Origin: Bacillus sp. THAF10
Lineage (GTDB): Bacteria; Bacillota; Bacilli; Bacillales; Bacillaceae_I
Length of the DNA stretch: 64,000 nt
Assembly (NCBI RefSeq): GCF_009363695.1
Contig: NZ_CP045403.1
Coordinates: 3,234,501-3,298,500, forward strand
Direction: 5' to 3'
The notes below the pieces were generated by a model. It ran no database searches, was not told the DNA's origin, and worked only from the letters and a program-made list of their open reading frames with translations. Of this stretch, positions 1 through 9,856 are shown in pieces. The position numbers and the translations under genes are program-made. Each line of letters opens with the position of its first letter. The stretch's first letter is position 1.

Positions 1-152
1 TTTTGCTGGTTTGAACCAATCAACACAATGGAAGAATTATTATTGGAGTATTGCTCCATATTTTTTACCTTTTGCTCTGCATTTAACCACCATGCGCCTG
101 CAAAGAGAGTAGAAAAAATAGACAACGCAACAGCTACTTTTCGTTTGACCAT
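1..152 (-). CDS. partial exported or membrane-anchored protein, N-terminus only
   Basis: An open frame runs off the left edge of the window. It starts at an ATG whose complement lies at 150-152, after a purine-rich AGGTGG stretch. About 50 residues are visible: a basic start (MVKRK), a hydrophobic run of about 18 residues ending in WW, then a polar Asn/Ser-rich stretch. This is the pattern of a signal peptide or N-terminal anchor. It is divergent from the mrp operon. I do not recognise the family, and the missing C-terminus prevents a functional call. Confidence 0.5.
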   Translation of the reverse strand, partial: MVKRKVAVALSIFSTLFAGAWWLNAEQKVKNMEQYSNNNSSIVLIGSNQQ

Positions 153-470
153 AACTACCACCACCTACCTATAGGGTGGCTAATAAATCTACATTTTATG
201 CAGGTAAAAAAATTTTTTATGGAGCGATTTACCTAGTTTCTATCATATTTAATATAGTGGCCGAAATTGGTCCATGCTAACAATCTCCAAGGATGCAAGT
301 GAAAATAATTTAGTATATAATTTGATTTAGTAATTTTTCTTTATAAATAATAATTCCTTTTTTACAAAACAAGGCAGTTACCGATTGGTTAAAATATGGT
401 ATTTAGCGTTGTTTTCTTATGTTTAAAGGGAATACTATTTTTTATAGAAGAAACAGAGGAGGTTTGTATC
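153..470. other. AT-rich divergent intergenic region upstream of mrp
   Basis: This 318-base gap separates the partial minus-strand gene from mrpA and must hold the mrp promoter. It is very AT-rich with many possible -10 elements, and I could not choose one with a convincing -35. The strong ribosome binding site AGAGGAGG at 456-463 belongs to mrpA. No small gene or hairpin stands out. Confidence 0.4.
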
Positions 471-2879
471 TTGTCACTGATTCATTTAGTGATTTTATCG
501 CCATTATTAGTGGCGGTACTTGTGCCGTTTTTACATAAGTATTTTAAGAAAATACATACAGGGTGGTTTGTATTAGTATTACCACTTGTGTTGTTCATTT
601 ATTTCCTTCAATACTTAGGCACTACCATGAGTGGGGAAACTTACACAAGCTCAATGAAATGGATACCTTCCATTGGAATAGATTTTACAATCTATGTGGA
701 TGGTTTAGGCTTACTTTTTGCCTTATTAATAACTGGAATTGGAGCGTTGGTTGTCCTGTATTCCATTTATTATTTGTCGAAAGAAAAAGAAGCACTAAAC
801 ACCTTTTATGTGTATTTGCTTATGTTCATGGGTGCCATGCTTGGAGTAGTTCTTTCTGATAATTTAATTGTGATGTACTCCTTCTGGGAATTAACAAGTA
901 TCTCTTCATTTTTACTTATCAGCTATTGGTATCACCGGGAAAAATCCCGATATGGTGCACTAAAATCAATGCTGATTACCGTTTTTGGTGGACTTGCTAT
1001 GCTAGCTGGGATCATCCTGCTTTACATAATGACAGGCAGTTTCAGCATTCGTGAAATCATTGCCAATGTTGATGTGGTCACAAGCCATGAGTTATTCGTT
1101 CCAGCGCTTCTTTTGTTTTTGTTAGGAGCATTTACGAAATCTGCACAATTTCCGTTTCACATCTGGCTGCCCGATGCTATGGAAGCTCCGACACCTGTAA
1201 GTGCTTACCTTCACTCTGCAACGATGGTGAAGGCGGGTATTTACTTAGTAGCCAGAATGAGCCCAGTTTTTGCCGGGGCACCGGAATGGTTCTGGCTCGT
1301 ATCAGGGTTTGGTATTGTCACGCTTTTTTGGGGGTCTTTTACCGCTGTAAAGCAAACCGATTTGAAATCAATCCTTGCCTTCTCAACGGTCAGTCAATTA
1401 GGTCTCATTATGTCCCTACTTGGTGTGGGAAGTGCAGCAGCATACTATGACTATATCGGAGAAAATGCCTATACGATTGCTACGCTTGCTGCTGTTTTTC
1501 ATTTGATTAACCACGCAACCTTCAAAGGAAGTTTGTTTATGGTTGTTGGAATTGTGGATCATGAAACAGGAACAAGAGACATCAGAAAACTTGGCGGTCT
1601 AATGAATGTGATGCCCATTACTTTCTCTCTGGCGCTAATTGGAACATTTTCGATGGCAGGTTTGCCTCCATTCAACGGCTTTTTGAGCAAGGAAATGTTC
1701 TTTACTGGCATGTTAAAGGCCATCGATATTAGCGCATGGAACATGGATACATTTGGTATCATCTTTCCAGTTCTCGCTTGGGTTGCTAGTGTATTTACGT
1801 TTATATATAGTATGGTCTTGCTCTTTAAAACCTTTACAGGAAAACTCCAAGTGGAGAAATTGGATAAGGAACCCCATGAAGCACCCATTGGCATGCTCAT
1901 ACCGCCAATCATTCTTGCTTCCCTTGTGGTCATATTTGGTTTCTTTCCAATGCTACTTAAAGGAGTTATTGAGCCTGCTTTATACTCCATTCTTCCTTCC
2001 AATGTGCTTTCAGTTGAAGTGAAAATCTATCATTGGCACGGATTTAATACAGAATTGTTTATGACACTCGGTGTTGTTTTGTTCGGCGTCCTGCTTTATT
2101 TATCGGTGGCTAAATGGGGCAAGATTTATGAGTGGTTTCCACAAAAGCTCACCCTCAACAAATTGTATGATGGGGGATTAATTGGTCTAGAACGGGGATC
2201 AGCAGCTTTCACAAAATCGCATATGACAGGATTTATTCGAGATTATCTTGTGATGATTTTCGGATTTATGGTTGTGCTTTTAGGAGTTCTCTTATTTTCC
2301 ACTGGTGCATTTGAAACAAACCTAACGAATGTTGCTCCAGTTGGACTCTACGAAGTCATCCTGGCATTGGTAATGGTCGCAGCTGCACTGACGACCTTGA
2401 TTACAAAATCAAGACTAACTGCCATTATTTCACTTGGTGTCGTAGGTTATGCGATGAGCCTATTCTTTGTATTGTTCCGGGCACCAGACCTTGCTTTAAC
2501 TCAATTGATTGTCGAAACTGTGTCAGTTGCGCTATTTTTGTTGTGCTTCTATCACTTGCCTGAGATTGCAAAAGAAATGAATCGACTTCGTTTTCGCCTA
2601 ACCAACTTCATCATCTCTGTAAGTGTGGGACTGGTCGTTATTTTCATCGGACTTTCTGTTAATAGTTCTCGTCTGTTTGAATCCATTTCAGACTATTTTG
2701 AAGAAGCGTCCTATGCCGAAGCTGGCGGTAAGAATATGGTTAACGTCATTCTTGTTGATTTCCGTGGGCTTGATACCTTATTTGAAATCGCCGTGTTGAC
2801 CATCGCTGCTTTTGGAATATTTGCGATGATAAAGCTGCGCCTTAACGATAAGAAAGGGGGCGTAAAAGGTGAAAGTTAA
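471..2879 (+). CDS. mrpA: Na+/H+ antiporter subunit MrpA
   Basis: This is the largest subunit of the hetero-oligomeric Mrp (Sha/Mnh) antiporter, which exchanges Na+ for H+ across the cytoplasmic membrane and supports alkaline pH and salt tolerance. The protein is about 802 residues, the usual MrpA length, and almost entirely transmembrane. It has a NuoL/NuoN-like proton channel core in the first half, with the conserved Glu in YSFWELTS, and a C-terminal MrpA/MbhD-type extension. I place the start at TTG 471 because AGAGGAGG lies just upstream; an upstream ATG at 396 has no such site and would add 25 residues. It is the first gene of mrpABCDEFG and overlaps mrpB by 11 bases. The family assignment is firm. 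Confidence 0.96.
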   Translation: MSLIHLVILSPLLVAVLVPFLHKYFKKIHTGWFVLVLPLVLFIYFLQYLGTTMSGETYTSSMKWIPSIGIDFTIYVDGLGLLFALLITGIGALVVLYSIYYLSKEKEALNTFYVYLLMFMGAMLGVVLSDNLIVMYSFWELTSISSFLLISYWYHREKSRYGALKSMLITVFGGLAMLAGIILLYIMTGSFSIREIIANVDVVTSHELFVPALLLFLLGAFTKSAQFPFHIWLPDAMEAPTPVSAYLHSATMVKAGIYLVARMSPVFAGAPEWFWLVSGFGIVTLFWGSFTAVKQTDLKSILAFSTVSQLGLIMSLLGVGSAAAYYDYIGENAYTIATLAAVFHLINHATFKGSLFMVVGIVDHETGTRDIRKLGGLMNVMPITFSLALIGTFSMAGLPPFNGFLSKEMFFTGMLKAIDISAWNMDTFGIIFPVLAWVASVFTFIYSMVLLFKTFTGKLQVEKLDKEPHEAPIGMLIPPIILASLVVIFGFFPMLLKGVIEPALYSILPSNVLSVEVKIYHWHGFNTELFMTLGVVLFGVLLYLSVAKWGKIYEWFPQKLTLNKLYDGGLIGLERGSAAFTKSHMTGFIRDYLVMIFGFMVVLLGVLLFSTGAFETNLTNVAPVGLYEVILALVMVAAALTTLITKSRLTAIISLGVVGYAMSLFFVLFRAPDLALTQLIVETVSVALFLLCFYHLPEIAKEMNRLRFRLTNFIISVSVGLVVIFIGLSVNSSRLFESISDYFEEASYAEAGGKNMVNVILVDFRGLDTLFEIAVLTIAAFGIFAMIKLRLNDKKGGVKGES

Positions 2880-3291
2880 TGACATGATTTTACAAACAGT
2901 AACCACTCTTTTATCTTTTATTATCCTGATCTTTTCGGTCTATCTGTTCTTCGCAGGACACTATACACCAGGAGGCGGGTTTATCGGTGGCTTGATGACC
3001 TCATCTGCTCTAGTACTTATTTTGCTTGCATTTGATCTCAAGACTTTTAAAAAGATTTTTCCAATCAATTTCTTAACCGTAGCTGCTACTGGTTTGCTAA
3101 TATCTATTTTGACAGGTGTTGCAGCATTGTTCTTCGATGTTCCTTATCTTACTCACACCTTTGATTATGTGGAATTGCCTATTTTAGGAGAGACAGCCCT
3201 TACTTCCACACTCATTTTTGATTTAGGTGTGTATTTAGTTGTTGTCGGTGTTGCGATGACCATTATTCAAACGATAGGAGAGAGTGAATAA
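2869..3291 (+). CDS. mrpB: Na+/H+ antiporter subunit MrpB
   Basis: A 140-residue membrane subunit of the Mrp complex with about four transmembrane segments and the family motif GGGFIGGL near residue 37. It starts at GTG 2869 inside the end of mrpA, after AAAGGGGG, which implies translational coupling. Its stop overlaps the mrpC start as TAATG. MrpB is required for complex assembly and Na+ efflux in studied Bacillus species. Confidence 0.95.
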   Translation: MKVNDMILQTVTTLLSFIILIFSVYLFFAGHYTPGGGFIGGLMTSSALVLILLAFDLKTFKKIFPINFLTVAATGLLISILTGVAALFFDVPYLTHTFDYVELPILGETALTSTLIFDLGVYLVVVGVAMTIIQTIGESE

Positions 3292-3632
3292 TGGAAATTA
3301 TTATGACGATCGTAGCTGGTGTGCTTATTGCAGCCGCCACCTACTTAATGCTATCCAAAAGTATTTTAAGAATTGTTGTTGGGACAGGATTACTTGCGCA
3401 TGGTGCCCATTTATTGTTGTTAACAATGGGTGGATTAAAAAAAGGCGCAGCCCCATTGCTTGGGCAGAAGGCAGATTCTTATACGGACCCTCTTCCTCAA
3501 GCCTTGATTTTGACAGCTATTGTTATTAGCTTTGGGGTGACTTCCTTCTTCCTGGTCCTTGCCTATAGAGCATATCAGGAGCTGAAGACGGACAATATGG
3601 ACAAATTAAGGGGAAATGAAAATCATGAATAA
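3291..3632 (+). CDS. mrpC: Na+/H+ antiporter subunit MrpC
   Basis: A 113-residue NuoK-like subunit with three predicted membrane helices and the typical [16 protein letters not shown] stretch, followed by a [14 protein letters not shown] helix. It shares one base with the mrpB stop and overlaps mrpD slightly. It is the third gene of the operon. Confidence 0.95.
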   Translation: MEIIMTIVAGVLIAAATYLMLSKSILRIVVGTGLLAHGAHLLLLTMGGLKKGAAPLLGQKADSYTDPLPQALILTAIVISFGVTSFFLVLAYRAYQELKTDNMDKLRGNENHE

Positions 3633-5106
3633 CCTTGTAATAATGCCGATACTAATCCCTTTAATTACAGCTACCATTTTGTTATTGATCCCAAAGAGGA
3701 CAAAGCTTCAAAAAGTGATTAGTATCATAAGTTTAACGTTGTCCACCACTGCTGCTTTTACGCTTGTTCATACCGTGTATACAAACGGCATACAAACGCT
3801 TGAGGTTGGTGGTTGGCGTCCTCCATTTGGAATTGTATTAGTAGCAGATATGCTATCATCCCTTCTGGTACTTACAGGAATTATTGTTAGCTTTGCCTGC
3901 ATTCTATTTGCTTTTCGTTCCATTGGAGAAGCACGAGAAAAATATTACTTTTATGCTTTTACCCAATTCTTGATTACTGGGGTGATGGGGGCATTTTTGA
4001 CAGGTGATATATTTAACCTGTTTGTCTTCTTTGAAGTGATGCTGATGTCATCCTATGTTCTGATTGTTATTGGAGGAACAAGAGCGCAGCTTAGAGAATC
4101 TCTGAAATATGTACTAGTTAATGTGATTTCATCCGGACTGTTCATTGTAGCACTGGCCTACCTTTATGGGTTGGTTGGGACATTGAGTATGGCTGACATT
4201 TCTCAAAAAATAGCGCAGGCTGGTCAAACAGAAATAGTAACAGTTGTTGCGATCCTATTCTTAATAGTATTTGGATTAAAGGGGGGAATCTTCCCACTGT
4301 ATTTCTGGCTTCCAGGATCCTATCAAGCTCCTCCTTATGCAATTACAGCTCTTTTTGGAGCATTGTTGACGAAGGTTGGTGTGTATGCTATTTATCGTAC
4401 CTTCACCTTAATTTTTTACCATGAACCTCACATTACTCACACGATCATTGCGGTTCTAGCTGGAATTACGATTCTCATTGGTGCTATTGGTGCTATTGCG
4501 TATTGGGATGTAAAGAAAATATTGATCTATAATATTGTCACGGCCATCGGTGTTATCGTTTATGGTATAGCAATTGCAACAGAAACAGGATACGCCGGGT
4601 CCATCTATTATTTGATTCATGACATGGTGATTAAAGGGGCACTATTCCTCCTTGCCGGCAGTATGTATACCATCACTGGCACAGATAATATTAAAAAAAT
4701 GGGTGGACTAATAAAAAGACATCCACTTCTAGGCTGGTTATTTTTCACAGCGTGCCTTGCTCTCGCAGGTATTCCACCACTCAGCGGATTTGTCGGAAAA
4801 ATTTTACTTGTACAAGGCGGACTGGACCAAGGACACTACCTATTTGTTGGGATTATGCTGTTTAGCAGTCTATTAGTACTCTACTCTGTCATGAAAATAT
4901 TTATGAACTGCTTCTTTAGAGAGGAAGCAATTTCTGCAAAAGAAGAAAAAGGATCGACAAAAGGGCTTGTGTATCCATCGGTTATCCTGATTGCAATCTC
5001 TGCATTCCTTGGATTAGGTGCGGAGTTTGTCTACCCGTACGTTTATGAGGCAGCAGAAACGTTAAAGGACCCGTCCATCTATATCCAAGCAGTTTTAAAG
5101 GAGTAG
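3625..5106 (+). CDS. mrpD: Na+/H+ antiporter subunit MrpD
   Basis: A 493-residue NuoM/NuoN-like channel subunit with about 14 membrane helices. Visible family features are the Glu in [12 protein letters not shown] and the loop GSYQAPPYA. Two in-frame ATGs exist. I choose 3625 because the upstream AAGGGG ends 11 bases before it but only 2 bases before the ATG at 3616, and because this gives the usual start [13 protein letters not shown] and the usual length. With MrpA it probably forms the proton and Na+ pathways. Confidence 0.95.
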   Translation: MNNLVIMPILIPLITATILLLIPKRTKLQKVISIISLTLSTTAAFTLVHTVYTNGIQTLEVGGWRPPFGIVLVADMLSSLLVLTGIIVSFACILFAFRSIGEAREKYYFYAFTQFLITGVMGAFLTGDIFNLFVFFEVMLMSSYVLIVIGGTRAQLRESLKYVLVNVISSGLFIVALAYLYGLVGTLSMADISQKIAQAGQTEIVTVVAILFLIVFGLKGGIFPLYFWLPGSYQAPPYAITALFGALLTKVGVYAIYRTFTLIFYHEPHITHTIIAVLAGITILIGAIGAIAYWDVKKILIYNIVTAIGVIVYGIAIATETGYAGSIYYLIHDMVIKGALFLLAGSMYTITGTDNIKKMGGLIKRHPLLGWLFFTACLALAGIPPLSGFVGKILLVQGGLDQGHYLFVGIMLFSSLLVLYSVMKIFMNCFFREEAISAKEEKGSTKGLVYPSVILIAISAFLGLGAEFVYPYVYEAAETLKDPSIYIQAVLKE

Positions 5107-5112
5107 TTACTC

Positions 5113-5589
5113 ATGGCTTTTCAAATTTTATTAAATATCATTATTTCATTTAGTTGGATGTTTTTGAAAAACGAATGGACATTTGCTGACTTTTTTGTGG
5201 GTTATTTTTGGGGACTTGTTATCATCTTCGCAATGAAAAACTTCCTGCCAGGACGCTTTTATTTTGAACGAATCATCGCTGCAGGAAAGTTGCTTTTTCT
5301 GTTCCTCAAAGAATTATTATTAGCAAATGTCCAAGTGATTCGAGACATTCTTCGACCAAGGTTAGATATTGAACCTGGAATATTCGCTATGCCTACAGAG
5401 CTTAAGAGTGAATGGGAGATAACTTTGTTATCTTTACTCATCACTCTCACACCAGGAACGCTTGTTATGGATGTTTCCGATGACAAAAAAGTGTTGTACA
5501 TTCATGCGATGAATATTACAGATGCTGATCAGGCCATATCAGATATCAAAAACACCTTTGAAAAAGCAATCATGGAGGTGACTCGATAG
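5113..5589 (+). CDS. mrpE: Na+/H+ antiporter subunit MrpE
   Basis: A 158-residue subunit with two or three N-terminal membrane segments and a soluble C-terminal half, the layout normal for MrpE. The motif TLTPGTLVMDVSDD near residues 112-125 is diagnostic of the family. It begins six bases after mrpD and is followed almost directly by mrpF. Confidence 0.94.
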   Translation: MAFQILLNIIISFSWMFLKNEWTFADFFVGYFWGLVIIFAMKNFLPGRFYFERIIAAGKLLFLFLKELLLANVQVIRDILRPRLDIEPGIFAMPTELKSEWEITLLSLLITLTPGTLVMDVSDDKKVLYIHAMNITDADQAISDIKNTFEKAIMEVTR

Positions 5590-5590
5590 C

Positions 5591-5887
5591 ATGTTTTCCA
5601 GCCCTTTAGAAACATTACTAACCATCAGTTTATTTATCATTTCTGTTGCCACACTTGGTCTTGTATATCGAGTAATTAAAGGACCATCTGTTCCTGACAG
5701 AGTGATGGCTCTGGACTCTATCGGCATCAACCTAATTGCCATCACTGCCATCATGTCCATCATGCTTAACACAGATGCATTTTTAGAAGTAATCCTACTT
5801 ATCGGGGTTATTGCTTTCATCGGAACGGTTGCTTTTTCCAAGTTTCTTCAAAAAGGAGAGATAATCGAGTATGACAGAGACAATTAG
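5591..5887 (+). CDS. mrpF: Na+/H+ antiporter subunit MrpF
   Basis: A 98-residue subunit with three membrane helices, the family stretch VIKGPSVPDRVMALD after the first helix, and an acidic tail. The gene lies one base after mrpE and overlaps mrpG by 17 bases, so translation is probably coupled. In B. subtilis this subunit is also linked to bile salt efflux. Confidence 0.94.
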   Translation: MFSSPLETLLTISLFIISVATLGLVYRVIKGPSVPDRVMALDSIGINLIAITAIMSIMLNTDAFLEVILLIGVIAFIGTVAFSKFLQKGEIIEYDRDN

Positions 5888-6242
5888 TATTTTCATCGGT
5901 GTTATCGTCCTCCTAGGTGCTCTTCTAAGCTTAATAACGACATTTGGATTAATACGACTCCCTGATGTTTATTGTCGCAGTCATGCTGCTTCTAAGAGCG
6001 CCACACTAGGTGTATTATTTGTCCTAGTTGCAGCGTTATTGTATTTTTGGATTAAAGATGGCTTTTTTAGCGCGAGATTAGTGCTTGGTATCATCTTTGT
6101 GTTCATCACTTCCCCAGTGGCAGGTCATTTGATATCTAGGGCAGCTTACTATACAAATGTTCCTTTATGGGACAAAACCGTTCAGGACGATTTAAAAACA
6201 AAAAATAAGCAAAAAATAGTAAAAGAAATAAAAAACAGCTAA
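5871..6242 (+). CDS. mrpG: Na+/H+ antiporter subunit MrpG
   Basis: The last gene of the mrp operon, encoding a 123-residue subunit with three helices. The typical motif LPDVYCRSHAASKSATLGV follows the first helix, and the C-terminal tail is lysine-rich. The stop codon is embedded in the 5' arm of a strong terminator hairpin, which marks the operon end. Confidence 0.94.
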   Translation: MTETISIFIGVIVLLGALLSLITTFGLIRLPDVYCRSHAASKSATLGVLFVLVAALLYFWIKDGFFSARLVLGIIFVFITSPVAGHLISRAAYYTNVPLWDKTVQDDLKTKNKQKIVKEIKNS

Positions 6243-6267
6243 CGGTAGCTTCCGTTAGCTGTTTTTT
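6230..6267 (+). terminator. mrp operon terminator
   Basis: Perfect stem AACAGCTAACGG / CCGTTAGCTGTT with a six-base loop, followed by a T run. A-rich sequence on the other side means it could also serve the convergent yugJ gene. Confidence 0.9.
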
Positions 6268-6268
6268 G

Positions 6269-7432
6269 TTACAAGGATGCTTTTAGAATCGAGACCACAT
6301 CATCATAGGAAAGGGACTTGAAGTTTCCGACATTTCCTCTAGACATCACGTGTTCTGCCATTTTATCGATGTTTTTATCATCAATATCATAATCTGCAAG
6401 GCGCTCTGGTGCTCCTAGGCTAGACCAGAATTCCCTTAGCCTGCGTATTCCTTCAAGAGCCACTTCCCTATCAGATGAGCCATTGTCTTGAACACCAAAG
6501 ACTCGGACAGCAAGCTGTTTAAAACGAGCAACATTTGTATCTAGTACATGCTCCATCCAGTGTGGGAAAAGAATGGCTAGTCCACCTGCATGGGGAATAT
6601 CATAGATAGCTGAAACGGCATGCTCGATTCCATGAGTCGCCCAATCCCCTCTGTATCCCATCTGAAGCATACCGTTTAAGGCAATTGTTCCATTAAACAG
6701 CACTGTTTCTCTTAATTCGTAATTTTCCATGTCCTCTAAGAGCCTTGGTGCCGCGTCCATGACCGTTGTTAACACTCCTTCACACATACGATCTTGCAGC
6801 GGTGTATTACTGGAATTGTGAAAATATTGCTCCAGAACGTGCGACATCATATCCACCATTCCGTATACAGTATGATCTCTAGGAACAGAGAATGTGTTTA
6901 CTGGGTCGAGAATAGAGAATTGTGGGAATGTTACTGGGCTACCCCAGCCATACTTTTCATTCGTTTCCCAATTCGTAATAACAGAACCTGCGTTCATCTC
7001 AGAACCTGTAGCAGCCAAGGTAAGCACGGTCCCAAAAGGCAATGCTTCTGTAGCAATATGTTTTCTTAAAACAATATCCCATACATCTCCATCGTATTTC
7101 GCGCCAGCAGCAATTGCTTTCGTACAGTCGATTACACTACCGCCTCCAACTGCGAGAATGAAATCTATATCATGATTAACACAAAGCTCTATCCCTTTTC
7201 TTACTGTTGATAATCTTGGATTTGGCTCGACACCACTTAATTCTGTAACAGTAGCATCTGCTTTATGTAATTGCTCCATCACTTCATCATAAAGCCCGTT
7301 TCGTTTAATACTGCCTCCACCATATACGAGCAGAATGTTCTTTCCATATTGTGCTACCTCTTCAGAAAGTGTTGCTACCTGTCCCTTACCAAAAATTAAT
7401 TTTGTAGGATTATAAAAAGTAAAGTTCTCCAT
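6269..7432 (-). CDS. yugJ: iron-containing NAD(P)H-dependent alcohol dehydrogenase (YugJ/BdhA-like)
   Basis: A 387-residue family III (iron-dependent) alcohol dehydrogenase of the YugJ/YqhD/BdhA type, expected to reduce aldehydes to alcohols. The coenzyme motif [11 protein letters not shown] is present, and the metal-binding histidines lie in [11 protein letters not shown] and [18 protein letters not shown] start it at the ATG complementary to 7430-7432, after GGGAGGT; a longer reading frame would add 18 unlikely residues. It is convergent with mrp and divergent from yuzA, as in B. subtilis. The physiological substrate cannot be read from sequence. Confidence 0.9.
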   Translation of the reverse strand: MENFTFYNPTKLIFGKGQVATLSEEVAQYGKNILLVYGGGSIKRNGLYDEVMEQLHKADATVTELSGVEPNPRLSTVRKGIELCVNHDIDFILAVGGGSVIDCTKAIAAGAKYDGDVWDIVLRKHIATEALPFGTVLTLAATGSEMNAGSVITNWETNEKYGWGSPVTFPQFSILDPVNTFSVPRDHTVYGMVDMMSHVLEQYFHNSSNTPLQDRMCEGVLTTVMDAAPRLLEDMENYELRETVLFNGTIALNGMLQMGYRGDWATHGIEHAVSAIYDIPHAGGLAILFPHWMEHVLDTNVARFKQLAVRVFGVQDNGSSDREVALEGIRRLREFWSSLGAPERLADYDIDDKNIDKMAEHVMSRGNVGNFKSLSYDDVVSILKASL

Positions 7433-7589
7433 TAATACATACCTCCCTTTTGGATTGATTATGTATGATTTTTTTGCTGCATGCAAAGATTTAGCTTTAC
7501 CTAAAAAATATCTTGTATACGAAATGCATAAAAATGTTTTTGTTACAAATTATATGAGGGACACACTATATTCTCAAGGAGGGTATGAA

Positions 7590-7823
7590 ATGAGCACAAT
7601 TCAACGTATTGCACTTGTATTAACTATTGTTGGAGCAATTAACTGGGGACTAATCGGATTTTTCCAATTTGATCTTGTTGCAGCTATATTTGGTGGCGAA
7701 AATGCTGCCCTCTCTCGTATCATTTATGGACTAGTAGGAATTGCAGGTTTAGTCAACCTCGGTTTATTGTTTGTACCAAATGAGCAGCACGAAAGAGAAG
7801 TAGAACCACGAACTACTAGGTAG
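7590..7823 (+). CDS. yuzA: DUF378 small membrane protein (YuzA)
   Basis: A 77-residue protein with two hydrophobic helices around the DUF378 motif GAINWGLIGFF, then LGLLFVPN and a charged tail. I choose the ATG at 7590 because AAGGAGGG sits six bases upstream; the same frame extends 45 codons further without another good site. Its position next to yugJ and yugI matches B. subtilis yuzA. The function is unknown. Confidence 0.85.
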   Translation: MSTIQRIALVLTIVGAINWGLIGFFQFDLVAAIFGGENAALSRIIYGLVGIAGLVNLGLLFVPNEQHEREVEPRTTR

Positions 7824-7838
7824 GTTACAAAGATATCT

Positions 7839-7970
7839 AGCTTTTAATTGCAGCTAAAGGAGTAGACTTCAGCTGAGAAAGCGACAATCTTGAGACACAG
7901 CAGTCAAAGCCAAGGAGGCTCAAGATTGTCGCCTCACTGAAAGCTTACCCTTTTTTGGAAATCAACTGCG
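7839..7970 (+). repeat. dispersed intergenic repeat family A, copy A1 (diverged)
   Basis: It ends in the family-type right end GGAAATCAACTGCG. Inside it has a perfect 14-bp inverted repeat, GCGACAATCTTGAG (7881-7894) against CTCAAGATTGTCGC (7919-7932), around the family core AGCCAAGGAGG. It is the most diverged full-length copy in the window. Confidence 0.65.
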
Positions 7971-7986
7971 CAATTAAAAAGTCAAA

Positions 7987-8020
7987 AAAAAAGCACCGCC
8001 ATCACAAGCGGTGCTTTTTC
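7987..8020 (-). terminator. yugI terminator
   Basis: Stem AAAAAGCACCGC / GCGGTGCTTTTT with an eight-base loop; read on the minus strand it ends in a long T run directly after the yugI stop. Confidence 0.88.
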
Positions 8021-8023
8021 CCA

Positions 8024-8425
8024 TTACTTTTTAATCAAATCTTCTCTTTTGGACTGTTCAATCCACTCTTCTAACTTGTCTTTTAACGTGTTGAAGCCTT
8101 GTGGAGAATCATCTTGTTGTTGCTTAACAACTGTAGCTTGACGCTTTTTAGGTTTTTTTGCAACTGGAGCCTCAGCAGGAGCCTCTTGTGTCGCTTTGAT
8201 GGACAAGCTGATTTTTCCAGATTTTTCATCAACAGAAAGAACCTTTACCTGTACCTCATCTCCCATTTTTAAATGTTCGTTTACATCTTTCACATATCCG
8301 TGCGTAATTTCAGAAATATGAACGAGACCTTGTGTTTCTTCATCTAGCGCAACAAACGCTCCGTATGGTTGAATTCCCGTTACCTTCCCAGTTAATACAC
8401 TTCCGATTTCAAATTTATCAGACAT
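8024..8425 (-). CDS. yugI: S1 RNA-binding domain protein YugI (general stress protein 13 type)
   Basis: A 133-residue protein with one S1 domain at about residues 7-75 (GSVLTGKVTGIQPYGAFVAL, then GLVHISEIT and GDEVQVKVLSVD), a Lys/Ala/Pro-rich linker and a charged C-terminal helix. S1 proteins of this type bind RNA or ribosomes. The start is the ATG at 8425 after TAGGAGTG; the open frame upstream (to 8488) lies in the promoter and leader. It stands alone between a SigA-type promoter and its terminator. Confidence 0.88.
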   Translation of the reverse strand: MSDKFEIGSVLTGKVTGIQPYGAFVALDEETQGLVHISEITHGYVKDVNEHLKMGDEVQVKVLSVDEKSGKISLSIKATQEAPAEAPVAKKPKKRQATVVKQQQDDSPQGFNTLKDKLEEWIEQSKREDLIKK

Positions 8426-8476
8426 GAAAACACTCCTAAACCGTTGATTTTTTATACACATTGAACGCAATAAAAA

Positions 8477-8505
8477 ATTATACCACAAATGAACAACTTT
8501 ATCAA
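8477..8505 (-). promoter_or_regulatory. SigA-type promoter of yugI
   Basis: On the minus strand TTGATA, a 17-base spacer, then TATAAT. This gives a leader of roughly 45 bases before the yugI start. Confidence 0.75.
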
Positions 8506-8604
8506 AAATACTTCTTATAGACTCTCACTTCTCTATTGTTTGTGCTTTAAGGAACAACTATTCTGACTAGAATTTTTTTATAAAAAAACGTGTTTAGAAA
8601 CTAA

Positions 8605-8653
8605 AAAAAGGGGAATACTAAAACCATCAAGGCTTTCTAGTATTCCCCCTTTT
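8605..8653 (-). terminator. terminator of the alaR-alaT operon
   Basis: Stem AAAAGGGGAATACTA / TAGTATTCCCCCTTTT with a 17-base loop, T-rich on the minus strand. A second hairpin (GACCAGATCC / GGATTTGGTC, 8660-8684) with a plus-strand T run lies between it and the alaT stop. Confidence 0.75.
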
Positions 8654-8695
8654 GTTTATGACCAGATCCTCTTTGGATTTGGTCCTTTTTTTGTT

Positions 8696-9856
8696 TTATC
8701 GAAACTGCTTAGTAAATCTCTCCATTCTCTTTATCACTTCTTGCAGTTGCTCTAAGGATGAAGCATAGGAACATCTGACATGCCCCTCGCCATTAATTCC
8801 AAATACATCCCCTGGTACGACTGCTACTTTTTCCTCTAGCAATAGTCTTTCCGCAAACTCCTGCGAACTTAAGCCTGTCTGCTTAACAGATGGAAAAGCA
8901 TAAAATGCTCCCCCAGGTTGATGACACGGCAAACCGATTTCGTTTAATGAAGTGACAAAATAATTTCTTCGTCTTCTGTAGCTCTTTTTCATCATCTCCA
9001 CATCTTCTCTGCCATTCTTTAACGCTTCGATTGCAGCATGCTGGGCCATAGTCGAGGCGCACATCATTGCGTACTGATGAATTTTGAGCATAGCTTGAAT
9101 GATATCCCTAGGTCCTGCCACAAACCCAAGTCGCCAGCCAGTCATTGCAAATCCTTTAGAGAAACCTGAGATTAGCAATGTTCTTTCTTTCATGCCACGC
9201 AACGTCGGAAAGCTTGTGAACGCTTCATCAAACGAAAGCTCCGCATAAATTTCGTCCGATAAAACTAATAGATCATGCTCTTCCACTAATCTGCTTACTT
9301 TTATCAATTCATCTCTTGAAAGCATGGTACCTGTTGGATTGTTAGGAAAGCAAAGTAAAATCGCTTTTGTATTCGCCGTTATACTATTTTCTAAGGCTTG
9401 AAAATCTATCTTAAAGCCATTGCTTGGATCTGTTCCCACTCTAACGGCCCTTCCACCAGCAAGCTCCACAAGTGGTGCATAGGACACAAAGCTAGGTTCT
9501 AGTACAATGATTTCATCACCTGGGTCCACAATCGCACGAATTGCCAGGTCAAGAGCCTGACTAGCTCCTACTGTAACGATAAGATCTGTATCTTGCGAGT
9601 AATCTAGCTGAAATTGCTGCTGCAAGTAACGGCTGATTTCTTTTCTTAACTCAGGTAGTCCAGCATTGGCAGTATAGGATGTGTAACCGTTATGTAAAGA
9701 CGCAATGCAAGCCTCTCGAATATTCCATGATGTGATAAAATCCGGCTCCCCTACCCCTAAGGAGATAACACCTTCCATGTTTGCCGCTAAATCAAAAAAG
9801 CGACGAATTCCGGAAGGCTGCAGTTGTTGTACATGGGTTGCTATTCTATTTTTCAT
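8696..9856 (-). CDS. alaT: alanine aminotransferase AlaT (PLP-dependent, class I/II)
   Basis: A 386-residue aminotransferase of fold type I. The PLP lysine lies in SGFSKGFAMTGWRLG, and the family motifs CFPNNPTGT and LSDEIYAEL are intact. In B. subtilis the homologue (YugH) makes alanine from pyruvate and is encoded with the Lrp-type activator AlaR. Here alaT begins inside the alaR stop codon (four-base overlap), so the two are one operon. Substrate specificity is inferred from the alaR pairing rather than from residues. Confidence 0.88.
   Translation of the reverse strand: MKNRIATHVQQLQPSGIRRFFDLAANMEGVISLGVGEPDFITSWNIREACIASLHNGYTSYTANAGLPELRKEISRYLQQQFQLDYSQDTDLIVTVGASQALDLAIRAIVDPGDEIIVLEPSFVSYAPLVELAGGRAVRVGTDPSNGFKIDFQALENSITANTKAILLCFPNNPTGTMLSRDELIKVSRLVEEHDLLVLSDEIYAELSFDEAFTSFPTLRGMKERTLLISGFSKGFAMTGWRLGFVAGPRDIIQAMLKIHQYAMMCASTMAQHAAIEALKNGREDVEMMKKSYRRRRNYFVTSLNEIGLPCHQPGGAFYAFPSVKQTGLSSQEFAERLLLEEKVAVVPGDVFGINGEGHVRCSYASSLEQLQEVIKRMERFTKQFR

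Noticed and set aside
5259..5841. Minus-strand open frames inside mrpE and mrpF
   Set aside because: Shadows of well-recognised membrane subunits; no ribosome binding sites.
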